DNA of 64,000 nucleotides from assembly GCA_029959085.1 (NCBI GenBank), contig JARWIR010000018.1, positions 22,071,001 to 22,135,000 on the forward strand, in the 5' to 3' direction. The position numbers and the translations under genes were made by a program. Each line of letters begins with the position of its first letter. The stretch's first letter is position 1. The notes below the pieces were generated by a model, which saw only the letters and a program-made list of their open reading frames with translations, made no database searches and had not been told where the DNA came from. Source of the DNA: Nemophila menziesii. Taxonomy: Eukaryota > Streptophyta > Magnoliopsida > Boraginales > Hydrophyllaceae. Below, piece after piece: positions 1 through 11,224 of the stretch.

Positions 1-130
1 TTTTAATTTTTTTTCACGACTAGGAATCAGATAGATTGGTTTTTACAGCTTAGTGTAAGTAGTATAAAGTATAAACTAGTATTTCGTAATTAAGGTCAGC
101 CAAAAAAATGAAATATATAAGCATGGTTTT

Positions 131-697
131 AAAAGGCGCTAGGCGCTACTAGGGCGGTCGACCACCTTCGAGCGCCTAAATGGCTAGGCGGCCTATTAAT
201 CGGAATTTAGGCGGTTTCTCCCTAGGCATATTTTATATTAATTTACATTAAATATACATTACTAATACATTGAATTGACTATTATATACATCCGAATATA
301 CTTAAAGTAGATCAATTTAACAAAAGTAGTATATATTTAACTATATAACAGTAATACAATATTATTATTATTATTGTTAACCTAAAAAATTACCAATTCG
401 AGAAATCTAGACTTAAATTTGAAAAATCATACCTTCATTTTTCCTCGCGTGTAAAATCTCGAACCTAAGTAGTTTTTTCTTTATATTTTCTTATGTGTTG
501 AGTTGGATTAGATTGAATCAGTAATTTATTGGCTAGCATTCTAGGTAGTATTCGGTTTGGGGGACCCATTAATTTAATTGTGTAGTTTATTAATTAGATT
601 ATTCGTCAACGAACCTTCGAGCCACCTTCGAGAGAAATTTTAGGCGGAACGCACCTTGGAACGCCTAGTTGGAGCGCCTAGGCGGCCTTGTTTTAGA
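131..697. mobile_element. MITE-like repeat with GGCGC-rich inverted ends
   Basis: The left end (about 131-230) and right end (about 600-697) are GC-rich islands in AT-rich DNA. Both are built from GGCGCTAGGCGCT-like words in opposite orientation, and each also contains CCACCTTCGAG. The roughly 350 bp core is AT-rich and has no reading frame. This looks like a non-autonomous DNA transposon. No clean target duplication was found, so the ends are approximate. Confidence 0.4.
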
Positions 698-703
698 ACA
701 CTG

Positions 704-1489
704 TATATAAGTGATCTTCGACGCTTACGTGCTTACATGAAGGTTTGTTCACCCAAAAGAAAATCATGAAATTACAATTCTTCTAAGAGGTCACATTGCA
801 AAAGACCTTATATATCCCTAAATAAAGACAAAATATTTTTCACAATTTAAATTAACAAACTATTTATACGAAGCACGACTTAAACTCAGGATCAATAATG
901 AGCACGATATATGGTTTTGTGATTGTAAGCACAGTCGGTGGTGTCACTAACATGAACTATGTCGATATTGAGTATTCGCAGTTATGACATTTAGTAGTGA
1001 ATAACAATTACAACTATACTCAGTGTTGCATAATACGAACATGCCCCAATGTTTCTGTTTGTTTTCCTGCTTAGTATTGTGCCAACACTTCAAATACTCA
1101 GTGTCAACATAAATTGTGTTCAATGTCACCTCTGGTCCTCCTTGATGTTACTGTCGATCATGCTCAATGTCATCAACAATTGTATTTAGTGTCACCATCA
1201 ATCGTTGTAATGTTATTCATGAGTTCCTGTAATGTCCAGTGTAATGGTTTGTGGATTTGAAATTTCAAATATTTTGTTTAATTGAGAGATTTTTGGATTT
1301 TTGTAAACCCTTGTCTACAAGAAAAATTACAATCTTTTAATTTTCTTGTAAACAAAAAACTTTCATAAGCATATATGGATGGAAGATTTCTTTTATGTTT
1401 CATTAAATTGATTTATGGGGTATTTGTTAAAAGAAATCTAATAAAAATGTCTAATTGTCCAATTAAACTTTCAATACTTTATTTTATAA
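704..1489. other. Intergenic, no gene seen
   Basis: AT-rich DNA without a supportable reading frame. Loose repeats of an 'agtgtcac' word occur at about 940-1240. The 60-codon frame on the minus strand (947-1129) matches no family I recognise. Confidence 0.5.
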
Positions 1490-1606
1490 AAAAAATTCTA
1501 ATCACACCTTTATGTTTTTTATATTTGTATTACCTTTATTATTAAATATATTATTTTATTTTTAATATAATATTTATTTTTAAATATTAAACAAATAATA
1601 CAGTAC

Positions 1607-1738
1607 TTCCACCCCCACCACCACCACCACCCCACCACCACCACCACCACCACCACTACCACCACTACAACCACCACTACTATCACCACCCCCACCACTA
1701 CCATGTATTTAACCACCACTACAGCCACCACCACCACC
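1607..1738. repeat. CCA/CCACCA microsatellite
   Basis: About 130 bp of imperfect CCA triplets. A second tract of the same kind lies at 20923-21048, and the flanks of the two tracts also match. The microsatellite is therefore probably an internal part of a dispersed repeat rather than an independent expansion. Confidence 0.85.
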
Positions 1739-1779
1739 TACTACTACTAACACTAATTTCATTACATACGCGCGCGTCC

Positions 1780-2130
1780 GTGAATTTTTTTTTTTAAAAT
1801 CGTCATAACTAATTTTAAAAGAATCATAAAAGTAAAAAATTTGCATTTTTGGATAAAACAAATTAATATTTACATCTATGATTTTTTAATTTTGTTTTTT
1901 GTTTTTTTGTTTCTCTATTTTTTTCGCAGACAATCACTGCTTAAAATAGTGATTTTTTCCCAAACATGAAATTTACTGTTTAAAACATGAAATTATGTGT
2001 GTGCGAAAAAAAATCAAAAAATATCAGAAAAATCATAGACGTAAATATTAATTTGCTTTATCCAAATATATAAATTTTTTATTTTTCTGATTTTTTTTAG
2101 AATTAGTAATGATGATTTTAAAAAAATCAC
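1780..2130. repeat. Foldback (hairpin) repeat next to the CCA tract
   Basis: The stretch at about 1785-1890 reappears in inverted form at about 2005-2125. Both arms share 'aaattaatatttac' followed by 'tctatgattttt', and 'ggataaa' just before. Together they would form an imperfect stem of roughly 100 bp. A single arm of the same sequence follows the other CCA tract at 21066-21235. This is the structure of a foldback or MITE-like element; no coding capacity is seen. Confidence 0.6.
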
Positions 2131-2245
2131 GGTTTTTTTTCTTTTTAATTTCCTTTTTATTTAATTATTATTTGTAGGTGTATTTTGGGTTAGGACTGTT
2201 TTTTTATAAATAGTCTAGGCACTTTTATATTAATAGTTTTTTAAT

Positions 2246-2310
2246 GAGTTTTTAGCCAATTAAGTCCACCAACCCAACTATACACCCCCAACAAGTCCAA
2301 CCCACCGTTT
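2246..2310 (+). repeat. MULE-1 left terminal inverted repeat
   Basis: Pairs with the inverted right end at 10465-10529. Shared landmarks in order are GTCCAC about 19 bp from the tip, CCCAAC(A/G)AGTCC, and CAACCCAC. The ten bases outside (2236-2245) are the target duplication. Confidence 0.8.
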
Positions 2311-2687
2311 TTGCCCATGCAGGTCCAGCTGAAATTTATTTATACCATCGTTGCCCCCTAGCCATATCAGATCATATATTTTTTTCCTTGATTCTCGCTT
2401 GTAACCAACTCCACAATATTAGCTAATTGATTTAAATCCCTTAATTATTGCTCTTTATTACGGGAAACTTTATCATTGAGTTACACCAAAACACTAATTC
2501 GCTCATCAAGCAAGCAATACACACCACGACATTTATCAGCTAGTTTATTCAAGGTACGTTCTAAACCACCATTGTTGATAATTTTGAGTATTCAATTTGT
2601 TTTACAGGTCATCCTTAAATATTTCTTGCACATAACGTGTTTTTTATCTGATATATACATTTTTCATTCATGGTTTATGTTACAGCA

Positions 2688-5262
2688 ATGAATTCCAATA
2701 TTCTAGTTGTTTTTCGTTTCAATGAGGATAAGGCTCTGAAGTTATTCAGGATGTTTGATTCTTATGAATCCATCAGAAACTATGTGAAGGAAACATGGTC
2801 AAGCTTGGTTACTGATGAGTTTGAGTTACTATACTCCATTGCTGAGCATCATAGATGTAAGTTTGGCGGTGAAGGAGATTTCAAGACTGTTGTATGGTTG
2901 CTTGATCATTGTCTCGTTGCTGAATTCGAAATTTCAGTAGCCCAGAATAGCATAGTCATTGCACCCCAACCACAGGCTGCAGTAGCCTCGATGGACATTG
3001 CACCCCAACCACAGGCTGCAGTAGCCTCGATGGACATTATTCACACCACACACCAATCAGTTGTGGAACAAGGAAGTGAAGAAGATGATGAAGCTGATGA
3101 AAATAACTATCATCACAAGATTAAGATTCTAAAGAGTAGTGTTTGGAAACATGCTCTTCGCGAACCTGGTCAATGTTTCCATGATGGGATGAAAGAATTT
3201 CGTCATTCAATCGCAAAATACGCATGTGAAACTGGATACACCTTCCACTTCGGCCACAATCGTCCAAACCGTGTTAGTGCTTATTGCTCGAAAGCAAAAC
3301 AGACAGGTTAGTCGATTATCTATCCAGTCAGTGATTCATTTTCATACACGTACAACCCATCAATTTATTAATGAATACCACCGGATACAACCCACCATTT
3401 TATTCTGCTAACCCATTCATATTAAACCAACAGACCACCACTTCATACAGTTAACCCACCAATGTTTTTTAGATGATCCATTCAATTTCACTAACACACC
3501 ACCACACCTGTGATCATTTTTTCCCACAGACATTTGTGTTTTATAGTTCCCTTTTACAATTTTCAGTTCATTAATTTTTTTTTTCATTTTCAGGCTGTAA
3601 ATGGTATGTGTATGCATCTAAAGATAATGATAATCAAAAAGTCTACATCAGGTCATTTGTTAAAATCCATACCTGTGGCCCACCGATGAAAAAATTCACT
3701 AATCCTCGCTTATCTGGTGATCTAATCAAGGACATAATTATCGATATGATGCGTGCTAGCCCTGACACTAAACCAGGCCAGGTGATGAACTACCTTAAAT
3801 ACGATTACGGATACAACATTTCATATAAGGTTGCTTACATGGTTGTGCACAAAGCTCGTGACGATATTTTTGGAGATGCTGGTTTATCATACAACAGGAT
3901 TCAGGCATATTTTAACAAACTCAAGGAGATAGACCCCTTAGGATCTGTTGCTCTCGAATGTGAACCGTCTAATCGTTCATTCAAGCGATGCCACTTTGCG
4001 TTTGGTGCATGTGTTCAAGGGTTCAACCACTGCCGCCCTTTGTTGTTTCTCGATGCAACATTCCTTAAGAACAAATACAAAGGACAGCTCCTCGTTGCTA
4101 CGGGAAAAGATGCCAACCAAGGTATGATCTTCACCAACAACTAACTCAGAAGCATAATAATATTATTGTCCATCATATCAAAACTTCTCACAATCTTATT
4201 TCATTTTTTTTTTCAGGTTTGTTCCCGGTTGCCTTTTCAATTGTTAGGTCTGAAGACACAGTTAATTGGACACATTTCCTTCGATTCCTTGAACCACTTA
4301 TATCATCTCGGGACGTGACATTCGTATCTGATCGTCACGGTGGTATTGCTAAAGCTCTCGATGCTGTTTTCCCACGTTCACATCACGCGTATTGTCAGCG
4401 TCATTTGAAAGAGAACTTGAAGACAAAATTCAGGACTTCAAAAGCGCAGCGGGAAACCATGCTATATCTTCTTGACAGGATGTGTTTCGCAGCAACACCA
4501 GAAACTTATGATAATTTCCTTCAGATGTTTCTATCAACCGGTGGTCAAAAAGCGGCTAATTTCATGAAGAATCTACCGAAAGAGAAGTTCGCAAATGCGC
4601 ATTTTAAAGGCAAAAGATACGGAGAGACTACATCAAATGCGGCTGAGTCTTTTAACAAACAAATAAAAGCTACAAGGGAGCTTCCCGTTACTGAGTTGAT
4701 AGACGCAATTCGCGTTCTCCTTATGCAACAGATGTATGACAGGTCTTTCGAGGCTCACTCTTGGACAACTGTGCTATCACCAAGATCATCCGCTGTTTAT
4801 GAAATTAAATTTGATTATGCGCGCGCGTGGTTCGTGTTGCGTTCCAGTGAATCATTATTTGAAGTTCTTTCAGACCCTAACATGGTGGTTGACATTGTCC
4901 ATCGCACTTGTTCATGTGGTAAATGGCAAGTTAAAGGGTTCCCATGTGTACACGCCGTAGCTGCTATTGAAATTGCTTCCCCCGGGCTTCCATATCCATA
5001 CATTGACAAATTCTGGTACGTTGAAAGTTACCGTTCAACATACGCTATGAACATTCCAGCGATGACTACTTTCCTAGATCAGAACGATGCAACAGGCGAC
5101 ATGGTTGTCAACCCACCTGATTTCAAAGCTCAACCCGGTAGACCCAAAAAAAAAAGATTCCCTTCCGAAGGAGAACGTGCGGATGCATCACAGCGACGGA
5201 TGTGTAGTAACTGCCACTCATATACCTACCATAATCGATCGACATGTCCCCTGCTTCGTTAA
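2688..5262 (+). CDS. mudrA-like: MULE transposase (MURA-type), three exons
   Basis: Cuts and pastes the element by binding its inverted ends. Exons are 2688-3306, 3594-4121 and 4217-5262; the phases join exactly to give 730 residues. I chose the start at 2688 because a splice acceptor (..ttacag) immediately precedes it and an AAG/GTACGT donor lies at 2552 in a leader exon; an in-frame ATG at 2670 is the alternative. Visible parts are: an N-terminal domain; a tandem 13-residue repeat; a C-K-W-Y-V-Y-A zinc-binding-type entry at about 208; a DDE core with D360 (LFLDATFL), D421 (SDRHGG) and E526 (AAESFN); and a SWIM zinc finger at about 614-628 (C-S-C-G ... G-F-P-C-V-H). A basic PGRPKKKR stretch and a C-x2-C knuckle end the protein. 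No stop or frameshift interrupts it, so it should be active if transcribed. Confidence 0.93.
2958..3035 (+). repeat. 39-bp in-frame tandem duplication in the transposase gene
   Basis: Two identical 39-bp units (2958-2996 and 2997-3035) encode IAPQPQAAVASMD twice. The two copies are identical, so the duplication is recent. It keeps the frame and lies in the linker before the catalytic region. Confidence 0.95.
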
Positions 5263-6031
5263 TTTACGTCTACTCGTGTTTCTTATTTTGTTTTTTTTGC
5301 ATCTGCCAATAAGTGTTTTCATGTGAACACACATTTATTATTCGCATCTGACATTTTTATGTGTTTTCTGGACTATCAATAAAACTTTTGCTTGTTATCA
5401 GTGTTTAATTAGTCATGTACTCACTCTTTTTAAATCTTGACTTAGATGAAATTTTCTACTATTTTACATGTATACCATCAAAACAATACGACAACCCACC
5501 ATTTCACATTCTTAAAATAAGTTACCACCATAATGGTCACACAACCCATCAGACAACACATACACCATCAAAATACAAATATACACCGTCAGACATTTAA
5601 GATACTTGACTACACCATCGATCCACCAGTACTCAAAGTCACACCACCAGACCATCAATATACATATATACACCATCAACATACTCAAACACACCATCAT
5701 AATACTCAAACACGCCATCATCAATTCGTGATACAGTTACCAGCCATCATACCATCATTACTAGCGCATGCACCATCAATATTAGGGGCTACCATAGAAT
5801 TTCAATCAAACAGGATACATAACCCACCAATATACTCATGCATCCCATTATAACAAAAGTATGCACACAACACTATAATGTAAGTAAAATACTTAAATTC
5901 AAAACAGCAAAAAATAATTTTAAGTTCAAATTCAACTTACAAAACCACAGTAATAGTCAAATTCATAGTACAAAATAAGTTTGTTTAATCACCAAATTAC
6001 AATACATCAAATAAATATCAAAACATTAGAA
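5263..6031. repeat. Spacer between the convergent MULE-1 genes, CACCATCA-rich
   Basis: About 770 bp between the two stop codons. From about 5470 to 5850 it is a degenerate array of short units around 'caccatcaa' and 'acccaccaat'. Similar words occur in the transposase intron (about 3345-3490) and near 9700-9760. Reading frames here follow from the repeat. It presumably holds the 3' ends of both transcripts. Confidence 0.7.
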
Positions 6032-9000
6032 TTAGTTATCTTCCATCGCGCGTCGTGTCTCGAAAACCGTTGCCTCTGTGTGCTTGTCTTCCAGGACCCA
6101 CGATATAAGCTTCATGCGTTGATCAACCATCTCCTGATACTCGTACTTTTTCTTCACACAACCATCTACCATTAGTCCCAAAGCATATAGTAGCGCATAA
6201 ACACCCGTGTCCGATATTCGACTTTTGACGTGTTCAACTCTGATGTGACCAATCCCCGGCCATTCTGGTGGAGAGCGGCCCAACTCTTCGTACCACCCCT
6301 TCACGACATTATCTAGTAGGAACTCATACATCCTATCGGCGTTAGCATTCGCCTTTGCACCTGTTGAGCTGCGTTTTAAACATCCCAGACCGTTGTAGTG
6401 ATAGAAACCTCCTTCGTCGCTTTTCCAGTAAAGGATTGACCAATGAGTCAATTCATGATCTTTAGTCTCTAGTGGGATTATCACATTCTTCTTTTCCTTC
6501 AACCTATCTCTGAAGTACCCTATTATATACGTCTCGATCTCTGCAACTGATCCCCTCCTAATGTAGCCCTGCCAATCATAAATTCAGAGGTTGGTAGTCT
6601 AAAACCAGTTATCAAACACAGTTAATGCAGTACGAAGACATTTTTCATACCGAAGCACTAGCGGGCATGACACTGAACTTCAAACCAATCTCTGGGTTCT
6701 TAGTTTTTACCAGTTTACTTTTGAGGTGTTCCTCGTAAATCCATAGACCAACCTCCATCATCTGCAAACACAAAAAATTCAGTTAAATTACACTTCTAAT
6801 AAAACATACTTCAACAAACAAAACTTTTTCTTTCTTTTTTCTAATTATCTTGTTTACCTTAGCGCTCAACTGTTCGTCTGTCGAAACTTCATAACAATCA
6901 GCCACAGTCACGCGATGGCCCATATTTGACCACACATCAACACTAAATGGCTCATCACCTGCCATAAGTTCCAACAATTTCGAATCGCTCTTCTTTATCA
7001 TCTTGGTTTTCTGTTGCTCCAATGTTCTAGTCTTCTTCTGTGGTGGCATTATAAAATCATCCATTTCTACTATGGTTCTACTTGTCCTATCAGTTTTTTT
7101 GATATTACGGATTAAAGAGCTTGGAGTGACCTTTTTTGACTTCCTTTTCTTCGGGTTGCTACCTTTATCCGACCCATCCACCATATCCCTGTTCGCTGCA
7201 CCACGAACAGATCCTCTGTTCCACCTACGCACCTCTCGATCACTAACATCCACAGCTAACTTTTCCCCCACCAACTCCACACCGTCATCACTCGATTCAC
7301 CACCATCACCCAAACCACCAGTCTGTTTATTTACATCAACACTGGAGATCTCCTGTTCTTGCGGTTTAGTTGACCCATCTCCAACACATTCTTCAAACAT
7401 GCTGTCATAACTGATTTCCGGACTACTCGGCTTATCTTTGTTCTCTGGCCCAGCTCCCGTGGCAGGACACTGATCTTCATTGTCCAATACATCATCACCG
7501 ACAACCTTATCATCACAAACTGGTTCAACACCTACTACACTAACCCCACCGACATGTTCACCTATTTTCCCATCATCCGCCAAACCGCTACTTGAACACG
7601 TTCCTCTATAAATGCTAATCCCACCACCTTTGATTCTCATAAGCTCATCTGTTGCGGCCGTATACGCACCCCTGATCACGACCAGTTCTTGTTCTGCATC
7701 ATTCAACGCCTTTCGTAGAAATTCTATTGTTTTCCCCTTTGCGGCAACTGTCTTCGGTGTTGATCTGGTTGCCTTCCTCAATCCATCCATTTCTTCACCC
7801 ATCCTCGCAATCTCCTTTTTTAAACGAGCAACTTCTCCTTGTTCTTTACCAGACACACCATCATTTAACCTACTTTTCAAGTCCGATATCTGTTTTTCCA
7901 ATCTTGCTTCCGTTACGCGGCCCGCCTCCTTGGTTTCTTCGAGCTCTTTGCTAAGCGCCTTGTTAATGCCCTCGACCTCCTCGACCCTCTTCGTTAACTT
8001 ATCCACCAAACACACACCTCCATCACCACGGGTCTCTTCCGGTAATTCCATATCCGAAACACCTTGACCCACTAACGGGGGACTTGGATTATGGTCCGTG
8101 TTGTCTATGTACCACGAGTCCTCGTCCACCTGATCCTCCTGCCCATCAATAGAGTCATCCCCTTTACCAAGCGCAGCTTCTAGTTCATTACCCGACTGAT
8201 CCACACCGCCTAAATGTCCCAGGTTTGATATTATTCGATCCATATCTACCCTTACTAGTTCTTCATCATCAATAGTCTGACTATCATCCACATTCTTTTC
8301 CCCTATTACACGACCTGTATCACCAACCAAGCTACTTTCTTCTCCCTCATTTTGCACACCATCAGATTCTTTAACTACACCATCCAACCCATTCACACCA
8401 GCAGACACATTTTCTTCTCCAGCAACATCATTCGCATAATCTTCTAACTTAATCTCAGCATCAGCCACACTAAGCTCGCCGTAGTTCACCTGCATCGTAA
8501 AAATGTGTGTATTACGCAAGGTTCAAGGCACGAGAACCAAGATTAGAAAAGAATTCAGAGAATACCTGATTAGACCGCAACCTATCTATTATTTCCTGTA
8601 GCGGCTTTTTGGTTGATAATCTCAGGTCCCACTTCAGAATTCTTGGGTAGACACCCTTGTGTTTTGGCTCCAATATCTTCACATGTTCTAAGAACCACGG
8701 CTGTAAATTAATTCTTTGTTAGCTAAACATCTAAAGTTAATACACAATGCAAAAATACTCAAATTTAAAAATTTTACTCACCACAATCATAACCGCACAC
8801 CCTGAGATATGATTCACCGCGCCAAGACGTATGTGTTTCATCATATACTCTGCCACATGCGTAGCCCAATCGTACTCAAGTATATGATCCAGGTCTTCAC
8901 ACATGCTTATCACCCACTTTGCTGTACGCGAACCAGTCGGGAAAAACACTGTCGCCATAGCTAATATGCAAATTAAAATCACAAAACTCCGAACAGTTTC

Positions 9001-10167
9001 ATCGTTTTGCGGCTCTTCATTAATAACTGTCAATATCCTGTGCTTAATTTCGGTATCCTTTAGCTGGCCACTTTTATTAGGAAAATTCCTGTCAAACCAA
9101 TCTGAATTGTTGTAATCGTCTGGTTTAAACTCTGGTACATCTTTCTCCCCACCAACTACACCCATTATGACTCTGACATCAGTGGCGGTTAGATCGACCG
9201 GCTTATCGGCGAACATGAACCCACCTTCGTGGACATCATATCTCTTCATGATCTCGTGAATCTGCTTTACTCCCTTTTTAAAACATTCTACTCCATCCCT
9301 TGTACTATGCAAACCTTTTATTAGCAGATAAAATGGCAGCACCCGACAAGCTTCTATATGCCTTTCTGTAACCTTTTCGTTCTTCAGTATTGTGTACATC
9401 GATTCCATTGCTGATCTGTATTGAATTTTACCTTTACCTCCTACAACTGCATAAATAAAACACACACATTACATTTCACTAAATTTCTACTCAAACTATC
9501 ACTCAACACAAGTAGAGCAAACATACAACAGTTCATTGCATATTATACACATAACTAATGTTGTATTACACCCCGCCTAATTCAATACCACGATTCAATA
9601 CTCAAGTAATGACAGCTACTTAATCTACACATAATTTATCATTTACACATTTACACAATCTAGGAATGGGGCTCACACTGACAAAACACATACATAACCC
9701 ATTCACACATTGAGCAATCATACAACCCATCAAAATATAAAGACCACCCATCAAATTTGAATCACATTCTTACACAGTCGCTTACAAATTATCATATTTT
9801 GCAGAAAAAAAAACGAATCAAAACACAAACCATAACTATATTCGACTACGCGCTAACAATTACCTTCAAGCACTTCATCATCGTCGAGTTGATCATCAGC
9901 ATCCTCATCAGTTTTTTTTTTTGTTTGATTCTTCTTACCCAAACCGCTTGGTTGCCCATCACTCATTACCTTCTTCTCCTTCTTCTTCTTTGTCGTATTA
10001 GGATCTTCATCTACACCAGTTACCTTATTTTTGGGATTGCATGTCGGTACCTCTCCAACAAAATCATCATCGCTGAGATGATGGTCCGTTTTCTTTTCCG
10101 TCAAACCCTTAGTCTTACCTCCGCCTTTGGTGGGCTGTGCCTTCTTAGTTCTATTATCTGCACTCAT
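6032..10167 (-). CDS. Ulp1-like (C48 peptidase fold) protein of MULE-1, six exons
   Basis: The family removes SUMO-like modifiers; in MULEs its role is unknown. Exons on the minus strand are 10167-9864, 9446-8782, 8700-8566, 8489-6858, 6761-6651 and 6568-6032. All junctions are GT-AG and in phase, giving 1,127 residues. Order: a basic, Lys-rich N-terminus; an all-helical domain at about 102-370 that recalls the N-terminal domain of other transposon Ulp1 proteins (family not certain); an acidic region; a coiled coil in the middle of exon 4; a PKKRKSKK nuclear signal; and a C-terminal Ulp1-like domain. H991 (THW) fits the catalytic histidine. The usual Asp is N1008 (FYHYNGL) and the usual DCG cysteine is T1070 (SDTGVY). 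As read, it should be inactive as a protease and could be a binding protein. Confidence 0.85.
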
Positions 10168-10464
10168 AATTTCAGTTTTTGCAGTTTTTCTTTCTTCTCC
10201 GGTTAATGGTGTATCCTAAGATCTATGAATGAAACTGTAGTAGGGCTTCAAACCAAATGGTATTGAGGCAGCCGATGGGTCGGGGACTTTTTTGATTATT
10301 TTTTGGCGCTTCAATTTTCGATGGGTGACTAATTTCAATTAGTAGCATGCAATCCGGGTTTTTTGTTTTGGTAATTACTTAAAATATTAATGGGTCATGG
10401 AATCCGCATTTTTAGTTATGGTAAGTACATTCTAATTGATGGGCTGAAGAGGGTAGCATGGTAA

Positions 10465-10529
10465 AATGTAGTGGGTTGGACTCGTTGGGCAGTCAACATA
10501 CTCCTGTGGACTGTATAGGGAATTTTCCC
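10465..10529 (-). repeat. MULE-1 right terminal inverted repeat
   Basis: Inverted partner of 2246-2310. Its tip reads GGGAAAATTCCC on the minus strand. The target duplication GTTTTTTAAT follows at 10530-10539. Confidence 0.8.
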
Positions 10530-10716
10530 GTTTTTTAATAGACATTTTTTGATTATTGGCTCTTGATTTATTGTGATATCATATTTTCAGTTATATATAC
10601 ATTATTATTTTTCTTTTAATATAATTTTATTGATATGGTATGTTTATTTTTGTTAACATAATTGCAGGCATAAAAAAACACCTTATATATAATTGTGTAT
10701 CTGAATAACAAGTACT

Positions 10717-11224
10717 GCCCGTTTGGGATTGCTTTTTAAAATAATCACTTAAAGTGATTTTAGATCCATAGTAATATTTTAGACTCTAAAAATCACTTTT
10801 TTTTTGTTACATAGGAGAGCCACTTTGGACTCGGAGTCATTGACTCGGTTCGAACCTGCACCACTAGATTTTAGGAAAAACACTAGGTGCCCGTTTGGGA
10901 TTGCTTTTTAAAATAATCATTTAAAGTGATTTTAGATCCATAGTAATATTTTAGACTCTAAAAATCACTTTTAGGAAATCACTTAAAGTGATTTTAGATG
11001 TCAAAATATTTTTTAATATTTTTTACAAATATTTAAATTTTAATAAAAAAGCGCTTTTAGCTCTAAAATAATCAATACCAAACGGACTCTAGATTAGTGA
11101 TTATTAAAATAATCACTTAAAGTGATTTTAGATGTCAACATATTTTTAAATATTTTTTACAAATATTTAAATTTTAATCAAAAAGCGTTTTTAGCTCTAA
11201 AATAATCAATCCCAAACGGGCTCG
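10717..11224. mobile_element. MITE cluster with CCCGTTTGGGATTG ends
   Basis: Unit ends read GCCCGTTTGGGATTG on the left (10718, 10889) and CAATCCCAAACGGGC on the right (about 11205-11220), with a second right end near 11075-11091. The interior repeats AATCACTTAAAGTGATTTTAGAT. At least two nested or tandem copies are present. The first is broken by the SINE piece at 10797. The same family is at the right edge of the window (63828 onward). Confidence 0.75.
10797..10870 (-). mobile_element. 5'-truncated SINE inserted in a MITE
   Basis: On the minus strand this reads from 'aatctagtgg' through the B box GGTTCGAACC to TGTAAC followed by an A run. It matches the second half of the full SINE at 60452-60576 almost base for base. 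Comparison with the neighbouring intact MITE copy shows that it interrupts the MITE. Confidence 0.85.

Larger units (their letters stand above)
2246..10529. mobile_element. Complete Mutator-like transposable element (MULE-1) with transposase and Ulp1-like gene
   Basis: The element is 8,284 bp. A 10-bp direct repeat, GTTTTTTAAT, flanks it at 2236-2245 and 10530-10539; MULEs typically duplicate 9-11 bp. The left end and the inverted right end pair over about 65 bp: both reach GTCCAC at the same distance from the tip and both carry CCAAC(A/G)AGTCCAACCCAC further in. Inside are an intact transposase gene on the plus strand and an intact six-exon Ulp1-like gene on the minus strand, tail to tail. 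Plant MULEs carrying a Ulp1-like second gene are a known class, called KI-MULE or Kaonashi. Both genes are unbroken on my splicing, so the element could be autonomous and recent. Confidence 0.9.

Noticed and set aside
1519..1737. 72-codon valine/tryptophan-rich frame on the minus strand
   Set aside because: It is the CCA microsatellite translated; the glycine-rich frame at 20902-21096 is the same artefact.
7003..8067. Plus-strand frames of 135 and 151 codons within MULE-1
   Set aside because: They are antisense shadows of the Ulp1-like gene, whose coiled coil and splice junctions are consistent on the minus strand.
9757..10206. 149-codon plus-strand frame near the right end of MULE-1
   Set aside because: Antisense to the first exon of the Ulp1-like gene, which has a good ATG, a Lys-rich N-terminus and an in-phase donor.
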